DNA of 64,000 nucleotides from Planctomycetota bacterium (GTDB lineage Bacteria > Planctomycetota > GCA-002687715), in contig SIAO01000010.1 of the NCBI GenBank assembly GCA_009691765.1, positions 31,504-95,503 of the forward strand, read 5' to 3'. Shown here one piece after another: positions 17,063 through 26,430 of the stretch. Numbering within the stretch: position 1 is the first letter of the stretch; each line of letters starts with the position of its first letter. The notes beneath the pieces are model-generated. The model saw only the letters and a program-made list of their open reading frames with translations. It had not been told where the DNA came from and ran no database searches. The translations under genes and the position numbers were made by a program.

Positions 17063-19792
17063 TCACCACACGCGAAACAACGCGCCGTTCGAGTTGGGGA
17101 ACTCAATCTCGCTGAAGCCGGAAGGGACGCCAGCCACAGCCAACTGGAAGGGCGCCAGCAATGGCGAGGTCGTGGTTTGCAAACCGAGTCCAGCGAAGTT
17201 GGACCACAACAATGGGAAACCGATGCCTGCGCCGCCACCGGGAGAAATGCCCACGAGGGAATGGTTGGAAGTGCTGCGCCACACGCGCGGCGGTGTGTAC
17301 TCGCCAATGCTCAGGCTGCCCCCGGGCTGGAAAGCCACATGCACCGTGGCTGGTGAGAACAGTGGCGGCATACCACCACTGGCCGTGCCGGGCACTTCAT
17401 CCCAGCGCACGATGACGGCTCCCCCAACCGTCGTGATGGTCACTTGCCCGCTCACTTGCGGGCCCATGTTTGACCAGAGTGCTGCAATGCGCGGGGCACC
17501 GCTCATCAACTCCGTGGCCGTGGGCGTGAAGTCGGTATCGCCCGCACTGAAAGTGATATTGCCGTTGGCGTTCACCCAGAACTGCGTGTAGCTCGTGCCG
17601 TAGAACGGCACCGTTTGCGGGCCACAGTGCAACGCGCCGCCCGGCTGCACCACCACAAAGGAATCGTCCGCGACTGGGCCTTGCTGCACCGCGCCGCTGC
17701 CGGTGTTGACGACATGTATGCCGATGGGTTGCGAGGCCTCGAAACCGCCCGGCGCCGTGGGAACCACAAGCAAGGCTTGCAGACTCAAGTTGGTGACATT
17801 GCTCAACACGAGACCTGTTCCCGAAGGAATGTTCGGCAGTGGTGTGTTGAAGCCGAGACCAAAGAAGCTGGCAAACGTCGGTGCGGTGATGTCCAAGTTC
17901 AGCACCAGCGTGCTGAGCGGCGAAGCGAATTGCAGCGCTTCCTGTGGACGCATGGTGTCGTTGTTGGCTGTCAGAAGCACGTCGCCGACGGCACCTGTGA
18001 TTTGTGAAAACAGCGCAAGCGCCACGGTGGAACCAACTGGGCGATAAATGTCCACGGGCTGGAACCCGGTGCCGACGAGGTTGTCGATCCTGAAGAAGAT
18101 CGTGCTGCCTTGCGTTTGAAACTGCGCCTGCGACGTAGGCGATGCAAGGGCACTGGTGTAGGTCAAGCCCACTTCAACGGCGCTCAACGCGCGTGAGTAC
18201 AGCCTGAACTCATCCATCACCACATTGCTCGCTGCTGGGATCCCCGTGCTGCTGCCCACGTGCAACGGCGAGCTGGCGGTGAAGTTGTGAGACGCAGCAC
18301 TCACTTGCGCGTACAGCGTTCCGTTGCGATAACCGCGGATCACATTCAGTGCATCACGCGTGAAACTGAGCACGACGCCATCGTCGATGAACGGGCTTGG
18401 GACATCCACAATGCAGGTGCTTGCACCAACAGTCAGCACAACCTTTGGCGGCGCGCCAGCAATTGTTGCCGGAACCAACACAATGCTCACCGGCAATCCC
18501 GAAGCCCCCATGAGTCCGCCTGAGAGTTGCGTGAGCGACGCCGCGCCACTGCGCTTCAACCAGAAGCTGACGGAATAGCCACTCGCACCGAGATTGGGCG
18601 CCCAGCCTGTATTCACGAACGCGCTTGTGCCATTGCACTTCAGACCCTTGTGGAACTGTCCGGCGCTTGTGCCGAGCGAATGCCCATTCACCGGAGCAGT
18701 CACACTGCCCGCCGGTGTTGAAGCCGCATTGAAGGTGACGGTTCCAGCAAGTTCGTTGAACTCGTAGTAGATGCGTTCGGGTATGGCGCCGCCAGCGGGG
18801 CGATACCAGCGCTCCGTGAGGAACGTGATGTCGGTTGGCCCGGTGTCCAGCGAGCCGACCGTCACCCAACCGCGCTCAAGAGCCAGCGCACCTTCGGGCA
18901 CAGCGCCACCGCACAAATAAAGGTTCTTGGAGGTCACGCCCGTGAGTTGGCTCATCGTGCCCCGGCGCGGCCACACGCGGTCGATGTTTTGGTTAGCACT
19001 CAATCGCACGCCAAGAGCTGTATCCACGGGGTTGTCCTCGCCGCCGCTGTCGTTGTCGACAACACGCGATGCCGAAGAACCAACTTTGGTGCCTGAAGTG
19101 GCCCACCGCACGAGGATCTGCGACACGGCCCGCGCATCGCTGCATGTGAGCTGAATGGTGCCGATTTCGGATTCGTAACCGCCGATGTCGCAATTGAACC
19201 CAATCGTTGGGCTCGTCGAAGGCAACGCGCCGATCAGCGAGTAGCCGCAACCATAGGGCTGAAAACCCAGATCGTTAGAAATGAGAATGTCCGTGATCGA
19301 CAGCGGCGCACCGAACGCGTCCATGAGCGTAATGGTGATTTGGTTCGCAGGCACACCGAGTGTGTTGGTAGCGCGGAAGCGCACGACAGTGTGCGACGCC
19401 ACGGAGTTCTGCATCCACGCGGCCTGCACGACATCCAACACGCCGCTCGGTCCGGCCGTGCCCGTGAAACGCATGTACTGCGCGAGAGTGGCGGGCAAAC
19501 GCCCATCCTGCAACACATTGCCACCCGTGAGATACACCGTGTCAGTGGTCGGGAATGTCGTAGTAGCCAACGGAGCCGCTGTGCCGCCGACCACGGGCAA
19601 AGCGCCGGAATTGTAAATCACGGGCTGGGGCGCTGCGCTGGCGACGGGCAAGGCGAAACGCAAACTCAGCCCATTACGGCTGACTCCTGTGCGATTCACA
19701 AAAGACATGTCCTCGCTGGTTTGCGCGAGCGCAGGCACCGCTGCGAGAAGCAGCAGGGCGAGTGCAAGAGCTGTACAGACGCTGGGCCTCAT
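17063..19792 (-). CDS. Secreted LamG-domain surface protein
   Basis: A 909-aa exported protein. The signal peptide is MRPSVCTALALALLLLAAVP, ending near ALAQ. A concanavalin-like LamG/LamG-like fold is visible around residues 340-560 (YYEFNELAGTVTFNAAST, NTGWAPNLGASGYSVSFWLK, VVMDEFRLYSRALSAVEVG). The C-terminal part contains a segment FWVNANGNITFSAGDTDFTP followed by PRIAALWSNM, similar to nidogen-like repeats of planctomycete exported proteins. It is probably a cell-surface or extracellular adhesion/carbohydrate-binding protein; no catalytic site is visible. The start ATG at 19792 has GGAGT 11 nt upstream. The gene lies 84 nt after the kinase-SUMF1 gene on the same strand and may share its transcript. 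Confidence 0.8.
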   Translation of the reverse strand: MRPSVCTALALALLLLAAVPALAQTSEDMSFVNRTGVSRNGLSLRFALPVASAAPQPVIYNSGALPVVGGTAAPLATTTFPTTDTVYLTGGNVLQDGRLPATLAQYMRFTGTAGPSGVLDVVQAAWMQNSVASHTVVRFRATNTLGVPANQITITLMDAFGAPLSITDILISNDLGFQPYGCGYSLIGALPSTSPTIGFNCDIGGYESEIGTIQLTCSDARAVSQILVRWATSGTKVGSSASRVVDNDSGGEDNPVDTALGVRLSANQNIDRVWPRRGTMSQLTGVTSKNLYLCGGAVPEGALALERGWVTVGSLDTGPTDITFLTERWYRPAGGAIPERIYYEFNELAGTVTFNAASTPAGSVTAPVNGHSLGTSAGQFHKGLKCNGTSAFVNTGWAPNLGASGYSVSFWLKRSGAASLTQLSGGLMGASGLPVSIVLVPATIAGAPPKVVLTVGASTCIVDVPSPFIDDGVVLSFTRDALNVIRGYRNGTLYAQVSAASHNFTASSPLHVGSSTGIPAASNVVMDEFRLYSRALSAVEVGLTYTSALASPTSQAQFQTQGSTIFFRIDNLVGTGFQPVDIYRPVGSTVALALFSQITGAVGDVLLTANNDTMRPQEALQFASPLSTLVLNLDITAPTFASFFGLGFNTPLPNIPSGTGLVLSNVTNLSLQALLVVPTAPGGFEASQPIGIHVVNTGSGAVQQGPVADDSFVVVQPGGALHCGPQTVPFYGTSYTQFWVNANGNITFSAGDTDFTPTATELMSGAPRIAALWSNMGPQVSGQVTITTVGGAVIVRWDEVPGTASGGMPPLFSPATVHVAFQPGGSLSIGEYTPPRVWRSTSNHSLVGISPGGGAGIGFPLLWSNFAGLGLQTTTSPLLAPFQLAVAGVPSGFSEIEFPNSNGALFRVW

Positions 19793-19876
19793 GACTTGCG
19801 GGACTCCGGTTTGGAAGAACGGGGACACATTGCGACGCGAGTGAGCGTATCGCCAACGGGCAGTGCATACCAAGAC

Positions 19877-22657
19877 TCAATAGAGTTTCCGCGCCACTCT
19901 TACACCCACAAATTTCTCGCGCTGGTCTTCCGCCTTGTATTCGCGAGCAGTAACCCGCGCCCGCTCCGCCGTGCTCAGGAAGCCGCCGCCGCGGCAAGCG
20001 CGACCAGGATAAACCTTACCCGTTGAGGCTGCGTTGGTTGTGGCGACGAGACGCCGCCCGGTGCCAGCTTCGCAAGGGAATGTGTAGGACGCCACGGGGT
20101 CCGCGCACCACTCCCACACATTGCCGAGGATGTCGTGCAGTCCGAAGCCATTCGCCGAACGCAATCCGACCGGAGCGTGGACCACGTAACCGTCGTGCCA
20201 GTCTTCGTAGGCAATCGCCGGGCCACCGTTTTCCTTCAAGGTCAAATCCGCGAGATTGGCCGCAGCCGCTAACGCCTCCCGCGATCCACACCACCACGGC
20301 GCTGCTGCGCGGCTATCTGAACGGCCACGCGCGGCGTTTTCCCACTGCGCCTCGGTCGGCAATTCCAACGAAAGCAAGTGCAACACTTGATCGCATTCGA
20401 GCGGCGTCACATTTTCCACAGGATGCGCGAGCGTCGGGCGATAACCACTGCGATCCGGCACTCCCGCATGGTGCATGCTCGGGTTGGCGCCGGTCGCACG
20501 CTGCCACTGCACCTGCGTCATCTCATTCTTGCCGATGAAGTACGGCGCCAACTGCACGCGATGCGCCGGCTCTTCGAGGCCACTCGCGGCTGCATCGATA
20601 TTGGCTCCATCCAACGCCGTAGCACTCTCCACGCGCTCCGCGCCCATGACGAATTCGGATACGCCGAGCAGCACCAAGACCATCCCGCACGCTTCATCAC
20701 GCTCCAACTTGCCAGTCACAGAATCCCGTTGCGGCACACGTCCACTTTGCAGATGCGCAAACTCCTCCAAGGTGCTCGCTGGATCTGGACCAAGCGGCAC
20801 CAAGCCCAACTGTGGCTGCAACGCAGCAGTGCCTACATAACATGGATTGCGCTGCATGCGTAACGCCGCGGATTGCCACGCCGCACTCTCCGCGCGCAAT
20901 GTGCGCTGCTCGATCTCGCGCGTGAACTGCTCTAACGCCGCCACTCGAGGCTGCACCTGTTCGAGTTGCGTCAAGTCGTCGAGCAACGCACGCAACGCAG
21001 CTTCGCGCCACGCGGCCACCGAACTCGCAGGCACCCCCGCCGTCTGGTGTGTCGCTTGCAAATCTCGCACTGCTTGTTGATGCAAACCACGGCGCGTCAG
21101 CAATCCTTGCGCCCTTTGAAGCCACCGCGACATGCCGTCTGCGCCATCAAGGTTTGCAGGATTCGCGGTCCAATGCGTCTTGGCGCGCAACAACAAATCA
21201 CTGACACGCTTGATGTCGGCCATCTCCTCATACCGCGTGTTCTCACGTTGCAGGAGGCCCGCGTGCTCTTGTTCGTTACTGAGGAACACAGAAGTGGTGA
21301 TGAACCCCGCCGCAAGGAAGATGATGATCGCCCCGAGCGCGATGGCCGTCGCTGGATTGCGCTGTGTCCAGCGCAGCAAGCGCACCAAGGGCGGCACCGG
21401 ACGCGCGTGGATGGGCTCGTGCTCGCGAATGCGCCGCAAGTCTTCCGCGAATTTCTGCGCGGTGTGATAGCGCTGGCGTTTGTCTTTTTGCAACGCTGTC
21501 TGAATCACCACGGCCAGGTCGCGCGGAATGTGACGATTCAAACGGCGCGGCTCTTCGGGCTCTTGCTCGCGAATGGCGTGCGCGAGTTGCTCGCGTGTGG
21601 TGCCTTGGAAAGGTTGCTGCAGCGTGGTCAGTTCATAAAGCGTCACGCCCAAGGCCCACACATCGCAACGGCGGTCCACCGCGCTCGGATCACCAAGCAA
21701 TTGTTCCGGCGACATGTAGGCCGGCGTGCCCACACGATCGCCTTGCTGCGTCAGGTTCTGTTCGTCATCACTCTCCAGCCGCGCCACACCGAAATCAAGC
21801 AACACGGGCTCACCATCGCGCGTCACCATGATGTTCGCGGGCTTCACATCGCGATGCACGATGCCCGCCTCGTGTGCGGCATGCAGCGCCAGCGCAGTTT
21901 TTTCCATCAAACGCATCGCGCTGAGCAATGTCTTACGCAGTTGCGCTTCTGTGCGCGGCGCGTCAGCACTCAAGGTGCCTGTGCTCGCAGCGGTAACAGC
22001 GTCCAAGTCCACATGACCAATGCGACTGTGACCCACCACGGCGCGCGACTGAGCCAAGACTCGCGCCAAGGGCACACCGTCCACCCAACGCATCGCAATC
22101 CACGACAACCCTTCGTCAACTCCCGCTTCATAGACCGGACAGATCGCCGGGTGATCAAGGCGCGATGTCACTTCTGCTTCGCGGCGAAAGCGCAGCAGCA
22201 CTTCGAAGGTGTCGTGCCTCACGGGCACGGCCAACACTTTCAGCGCAACGCTGCGACCCAGATGGCTATCAACAGCGCGATAAACAACGCCCATGCCGCC
22301 GCGGCCGATTTCTTCTTGGATGCGATAGTGCGCGATAATCTGTTCGGGTTGCGGCAGCGCAACACCAGTGCGTTCGGGCACGCCCTCCTTGGCCGTGCCA
22401 GCGAAGCGCTCATGAAAAGTGCCAGCGCGAGGGTGTTCCTGATGCGTGGAAGTTCCGGCGCCTGGCGAAGACACGCGGAAATCCTCGGCGTTCGCCATGA
22501 GCGGCACATACTCCGCGTGGATGGCGGCAGCGTGCTGCGGGGCCCGTGATGTGTAGTGCTCCAGAGATTTGGGTGTGCCTTGCGCGAGATCCGCGAGGAA
22601 CTCGTCGAGGAAAGCCTCCACTGCTGCTTTTTCAGCGTTTGCTCCTGACTCCACCAT
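19877..22657 (-). CDS. Transmembrane Ser/Thr protein kinase fused to SUMF1/FGE-like domain
   Basis: The 926-aa protein has four parts. A cytoplasmic N-terminal helical segment covers residues 1-110. A Hanks-type kinase domain covers about 112-400, with GRGGMGVVYRA near 118, VALKVL, HRDVKPANIM near 266, LLDFGVARL near 288 and GTPAYMSPEQL. One membrane span lies near 450 (ATAIALGAIIIFLAAGF), followed by a helical linker. A C-terminal SUMF1/FGE-like sulfatase-modifying-factor domain covers about 660-926 (ELPTEAQWENAARGR, FGLHDILGNVWEWCADP, RGGGFLSTAERARVTAR). Kinase residues look complete, so it is probably active. SUMF1 domains in such receptors are usually thought to be sensors or docking domains rather than formylglycine synthases. 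The start has TAGACT nine nt upstream. Confidence 0.92.
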   Translation of the reverse strand: MVESGANAEKAAVEAFLDEFLADLAQGTPKSLEHYTSRAPQHAAAIHAEYVPLMANAEDFRVSSPGAGTSTHQEHPRAGTFHERFAGTAKEGVPERTGVALPQPEQIIAHYRIQEEIGRGGMGVVYRAVDSHLGRSVALKVLAVPVRHDTFEVLLRFRREAEVTSRLDHPAICPVYEAGVDEGLSWIAMRWVDGVPLARVLAQSRAVVGHSRIGHVDLDAVTAASTGTLSADAPRTEAQLRKTLLSAMRLMEKTALALHAAHEAGIVHRDVKPANIMVTRDGEPVLLDFGVARLESDDEQNLTQQGDRVGTPAYMSPEQLLGDPSAVDRRCDVWALGVTLYELTTLQQPFQGTTREQLAHAIREQEPEEPRRLNRHIPRDLAVVIQTALQKDKRQRYHTAQKFAEDLRRIREHEPIHARPVPPLVRLLRWTQRNPATAIALGAIIIFLAAGFITTSVFLSNEQEHAGLLQRENTRYEEMADIKRVSDLLLRAKTHWTANPANLDGADGMSRWLQRAQGLLTRRGLHQQAVRDLQATHQTAGVPASSVAAWREAALRALLDDLTQLEQVQPRVAALEQFTREIEQRTLRAESAAWQSAALRMQRNPCYVGTAALQPQLGLVPLGPDPASTLEEFAHLQSGRVPQRDSVTGKLERDEACGMVLVLLGVSEFVMGAERVESATALDGANIDAAASGLEEPAHRVQLAPYFIGKNEMTQVQWQRATGANPSMHHAGVPDRSGYRPTLAHPVENVTPLECDQVLHLLSLELPTEAQWENAARGRSDSRAAAPWWCGSREALAAAANLADLTLKENGGPAIAYEDWHDGYVVHAPVGLRSANGFGLHDILGNVWEWCADPVASYTFPCEAGTGRRLVATTNAASTGKVYPGRACRGGGFLSTAERARVTAREYKAEDQREKFVGVRVARKLY

Positions 22658-22666
22658 GGCGGCAGC

Positions 22667-22672
22667 AGTCTA
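22667..22672 (-). promoter_or_regulatory. -10-like hexamer of the kinase gene
   Basis: Reads TAGACT on the minus strand, 9 nt before the ATG at 22657, with no Shine-Dalgarno between. It fits the leaderless pattern of the window. Confidence 0.4.
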
Positions 22673-22723
22673 CAGCGCTTGCCCCCTACGGCTGCGCTTA
22701 GAATCCGGTCAAAGGAAGACCCC

Positions 22724-24163
22724 ATGGCGCCAAGCAAACTGAAGCGAACCAAGGAAGACCTCAACTTCAAACACATTGTGGACAGTCAATTCGACCGTGC
22801 AGCAGAGCACTTGGAGGCTGCACCAGGACTGCTGGATCAGATCAAGTGTTGCAACAACATTTACACATTCACCTTCCCCGTGCGAACGCGAAACGGCGTG
22901 CGCATGATGGAAGGCTGGCGCGCGGAACACAGCCACCACAAACGGCCGCTGAAGGGCGGCATTCGTTACTCCATGCATGTGGATTCGGATGAGGTTGCAG
23001 CTCTCGCAGCGCTGATGACCTACAAATGCGCCATCGTGAACGTGCCTTTCGGCGGTTCCAAAGGCGCCGTGAAAGTCGACCCGCGCACCACGAGCGTCGA
23101 AGATCTCGAAGCCATCACTCGGCGCTACACCTTCGAGCTGTGCCACAAAAACTTCATCGGGCCCGGCGTCAATGTGCCAGCACCAGACATGGGCACGGGC
23201 GAGCGCGAGATGGCGTGGATCGCGGACACCTACAGCGCGCTACACACCTCTGATGTCAACGCTTTCGCTTGCGTCACGGGCAAACCGGTGTCGCAAGGCG
23301 GCATCCAAGGCCGCACGGAAGCCACGGGGCGTGGCATCTTCTACGGCATCAACGAAGTGCTGAACAACAAGGCATCGCTCAAGCACTTCGGCATGAAGGC
23401 CGGGCTCGCGGGCAAGCGTTTCGCCGTGCAGGGCTTCGGCAATGTCGGGTTCCACGCGTCTTGCATCATGTGTGCCGAAGGCAGCGCGAAACTCGTAGCC
23501 GTCGGCGAATGGGACGGCTGCGTGTTCAACAGCAAGGGCATCGACCCTGTTGCGCTCAAGCGCTGGCAGAAAGAACACGGCACGATCCATGGCTTCCCTG
23601 GCACCACGTCTTCGAAAGACCCTCACGCGGTTCTTGGCGTGGAGTGCGATGTGCTCATTCCGGCGGCGCTCGAAAACCAAATCACTTTGGCCAATGTGCG
23701 TCGCGTGAAGGCCAAGTTGGTGGCAGAAGGCGCCAACGGTCCTACGACTCCGGCCGCTGAAGCCTCGTTGCTGCGCCGCGGCATCCATGTTCTGCCCGAC
23801 ATCTGGTTGAACGCCGGTGGCGTCACGGTGTCCTATTTCGAGTGGGTGAAGAACCTCTCGCACATGCGCTTTGGGCGCCTCGCCAAGCAATTCCAGTCGT
23901 CACGCGAAACACTTTCGCTCGATGCCACGGAACGACTCACCGGCCGCAAACTCATCGGCGCCGAGCGCGACATACTCACAGCAGGCCCCGACGAAGTGGA
24001 TCTCGTGCGTTCTGGTTTGAAGGGCACCATGGAAGACGCGTGGCGCGAAATCCTTCAAGAAATGCTGGCCGGTAAACGCCCGAAGGATGCGCGCCTCGCC
24101 AGTTACGTGGTGGCCATCCGCAAAGTTCTGGCCAGCTACGAGCAACTCGGAATCTTTCCCTGA
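22724..24163 (+). CDS. gdhA: Glu/Leu/Phe/Val dehydrogenase (glutamate dehydrogenase-like)
   Basis: A 479-aa member of the Glu/Leu/Phe/Val dehydrogenase family, which oxidatively deaminates an amino acid with NAD(P), probably glutamate to 2-oxoglutarate. The catalytic block HKRPLKGGIRYSMHV (about 68-82) and the signature VPFGGSKGAVKVDPR (about 107-121) are intact. The nucleotide-binding motif GFGNVGFHA is near 241. The C-terminus contains a long insertion compared with short GDHs. The start has AAGGA 7 nt upstream, and a TAGAAT box at 22699 may be its promoter. The cardiolipin synthase gene begins within the stop codon (TGATG). The exact amino-acid substrate is inferred, not shown. Confidence 0.93.
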   Translation: MAPSKLKRTKEDLNFKHIVDSQFDRAAEHLEAAPGLLDQIKCCNNIYTFTFPVRTRNGVRMMEGWRAEHSHHKRPLKGGIRYSMHVDSDEVAALAALMTYKCAIVNVPFGGSKGAVKVDPRTTSVEDLEAITRRYTFELCHKNFIGPGVNVPAPDMGTGEREMAWIADTYSALHTSDVNAFACVTGKPVSQGGIQGRTEATGRGIFYGINEVLNNKASLKHFGMKAGLAGKRFAVQGFGNVGFHASCIMCAEGSAKLVAVGEWDGCVFNSKGIDPVALKRWQKEHGTIHGFPGTTSSKDPHAVLGVECDVLIPAALENQITLANVRRVKAKLVAEGANGPTTPAAEASLLRRGIHVLPDIWLNAGGVTVSYFEWVKNLSHMRFGRLAKQFQSSRETLSLDATERLTGRKLIGAERDILTAGPDEVDLVRSGLKGTMEDAWREILQEMLAGKRPKDARLASYVVAIRKVLASYEQLGIFP

Positions 24164-25605
24164 TGGATCCTTTCTCCGGTTGGTTCGCATTCAGTTTGTT
24201 TGCTGCAGAGCGCCTCGCGGCTTGTGCTTGTGCGCTGCATGCGGTCTATCGCAAGAGACGCAACCCAACATCGGCCGCGAGTTGGATGGTGGTGTGTGTG
24301 TTCATTCCGGTGCTCGGCTCCTTTGCTTACGTCACGCTCGGAGCCGAGCGAGTTCAGCGCCGCGTACTCCGCCGCCGCCGTGCGCGCGCGGAACAACGCA
24401 GCGCAGAACAAGCAGCCTTGGTGCCAGCAATGCCCGCCGAAGCCGTCGCGGAAAACGCGTTGGCGGTGCGTGCTGGGCTCGCGGGGCTCGGCGGAAATCC
24501 TTTCCTCAGCGGGAATTCACTGTGCCTTCATGTGGACGGTGACGAGGCCTACCCCGCCATGCTGCAAGCCATCAACGCCGCGCAGCGCAGCGTGGTGATG
24601 GCCAGCTACATTTTCGACAGCAGACGCTGCACCGGCAGCGGCGCCGACCCCATGGGGTTGGCTTTTCTTGAAGCGCTCACGAGCGCGGCACGGCGTGGCG
24701 TTCGCGTACGCATGCTCTACGACGCGGTGGGTTCCAGCGGCACGCGTTCACGGTTCTTTGAACCGCTGCGCGCTGCTGGCGGACGCGTGCAGGAGTTTTT
24801 TCCGCGCCTACAAGCTTGGCGTTTGAACTTCCGCGACCATCGCAAGATGCTGTTGGTCGACGACCGCACGGGTTTCGTTTCTTCGCTCAACATTGGCGCG
24901 CGCCATTTGCGCAATGGACCATGTTTCAGCAGTCATGACTTGTGTGTCGAAATTGGTGGGCCGGTGCTGGAACAGTTGCGCCTCGCCTACGAGCGCGAAT
25001 GGCTCTTCGCCACCGACGAAGAAGCCGAACAAGAAGTTGTGGCCTTGCCACCGAACGCAGGCACTCATGCGGTGCAAGTGTTAGAGGGCGGCCCGTTTCA
25101 CACCGACCCGGTGTTTCTCACGAGCCTCGTCTCTGCCATCCACCACTCGCGCAACGAGATCCTGCTGTGCACGCCCTACTTCATTCCCGACGCCACCTTG
25201 CGCATGGCCCTGCGCACCGCAGTGAATCGTGGTGTGCGCTTGACGCTTCTTGTGCCGGAACGCTGTGACAGTCCACTCGTGAACAAAGCGCGCATGACCG
25301 AGCTGCGGCCTCTCGCCCGAGAATTAGGAGTGACAGTGCTGATCGTCCCTGGCCCGATGCAACACATCAAAGCGGCCATCCTCGATGGTGAAGTCGCCTT
25401 GCTCGGATCCAGCAACCTGGACAATCGTTCGCTGTTCTTGAACTTCGAACTGGATATTGCCGTAGCTTCGCGCGATTTCGCGCAGCAGTTGCGAAAAACG
25501 CTTGAGGTTGATCTCGCGCGGGCGCGAGAACTGCCGACCACGCGCGCGCCGCTGTTGACCTTGTTCATGGAACGAGTCGCGGCTTTGTTCGCACCACTGC
25601 TATAG
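24163..25605 (+). CDS. cls: Cardiolipin synthase (PLD family)
   Basis: The 480-aa membrane enzyme matches the family length of bacterial cardiolipin synthases, which join two phosphatidylglycerols into cardiolipin and glycerol. Two hydrophobic segments in the first 65 residues anchor it. Two HKD phospholipase-D motifs follow: HRKMLLVDDRTGFVSSLNIG near 226 and HIKAAILDGEVALLGSSNLD near 401. The first motif includes the His, Lys and Asp. The ATG overlaps the gdhA stop by one base, so translation is coupled. Confidence 0.93.
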   Translation: MDPFSGWFAFSLFAAERLAACACALHAVYRKRRNPTSAASWMVVCVFIPVLGSFAYVTLGAERVQRRVLRRRRARAEQRSAEQAALVPAMPAEAVAENALAVRAGLAGLGGNPFLSGNSLCLHVDGDEAYPAMLQAINAAQRSVVMASYIFDSRRCTGSGADPMGLAFLEALTSAARRGVRVRMLYDAVGSSGTRSRFFEPLRAAGGRVQEFFPRLQAWRLNFRDHRKMLLVDDRTGFVSSLNIGARHLRNGPCFSSHDLCVEIGGPVLEQLRLAYEREWLFATDEEAEQEVVALPPNAGTHAVQVLEGGPFHTDPVFLTSLVSAIHHSRNEILLCTPYFIPDATLRMALRTAVNRGVRLTLLVPERCDSPLVNKARMTELRPLARELGVTVLIVPGPMQHIKAAILDGEVALLGSSNLDNRSLFLNFELDIAVASRDFAQQLRKTLEVDLARARELPTTRAPLLTLFMERVAALFAPLL

Positions 25606-25783
25606 GCAGCATGCCGGCACGTTGACGTGAATTAACACGCATGACTGCTGCCAAATTGCTGGCCATTCTTTGCACAGCGTGCCAGTGACGCTTCATCACT
25701 GAGCGCGAGAGCGTGGTTAGTCGTAGGGCCGCAATGCGGGTTGAATATCGCACCCGCCCAGCACTCCGCGATGGGGGGCCGTA

Positions 25784-26430
25784 ATGACGATTGCACCCGC
25801 GCCAAGAAATCGATTCGATCGCTTAGCACGCCTTGCACGCACAATGCTGCATTGCACCATGCTGTGCCTGACACTTCCGGAGACGGATTATCTCTGGCAC
25901 AAAAACGACGAACCAGAGCCAGAGCACTTGGGCCTCCATTTCGCGCCATTTGCAATGTTGTGTTCCCGCGAAGGTCGACCAGTGCGCATCGACGCTGCCA
26001 TAGCGGATCCGCGTTTCATGAGTAATCCCCTGGTGACCGGCTGGCCGACATTCCGTTCGGTTTGCTGTGCGCCAATCCGGTCGAACGGGCTGCTCCCAAC
26101 TGCAGCTCTCTGGATTGCATCGCCTCAATCCAACCAGTTCTGCGACAAGAGTCTGGAGGAATTCGCGCGGCTTATCGAACTGGACCTGCGCAACTACTAC
26201 ACCGCCGAATCGAAGCGCCGGACATCAACGCCCTCTCCCGCATCGACGCACTTACGGGTTTCGCGAATCGCCTCGGCATTGAATTGAGTCTGCAGCAGGA
26301 GCTTGATCATGCTTTCGTGAGTGATGCTGCGTTTGGCGTACTGCTGTGTAAGCCTGATGGGACGACAGCACGAGTCTTTGAAGGCATGAATGACGAGGAA
26401 CGTAGCGCTGTCCGCCTCGTGCTGGACTAG
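25784..26430 (+). pseudogene. Degraded GAF-GGDEF signalling gene (frameshifted, truncated)
   Basis: The first frame (ATG at 25784) encodes a GAF-like domain of about 140 residues, including SREGRPVRIDAAIADPRFMS and NPLVTGWPTFRSVCCAPI, the familiar 'D-x-RF...NPLV' block. Near 26210 the reading frame shifts by one missing base. The second frame continues as EAPDINALSRIDALTGFANR, the conserved opening of a GGDEF diguanylate-cyclase domain. It ends after about 68 residues at a TAG without any GGDEF active-site loop. The gene ends inside the stop of the convergent aminotransferase gene. I take it as a relic of a GAF-GGDEF protein; the second half is degenerate enough that the assignment is moderate. 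Confidence 0.6.
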
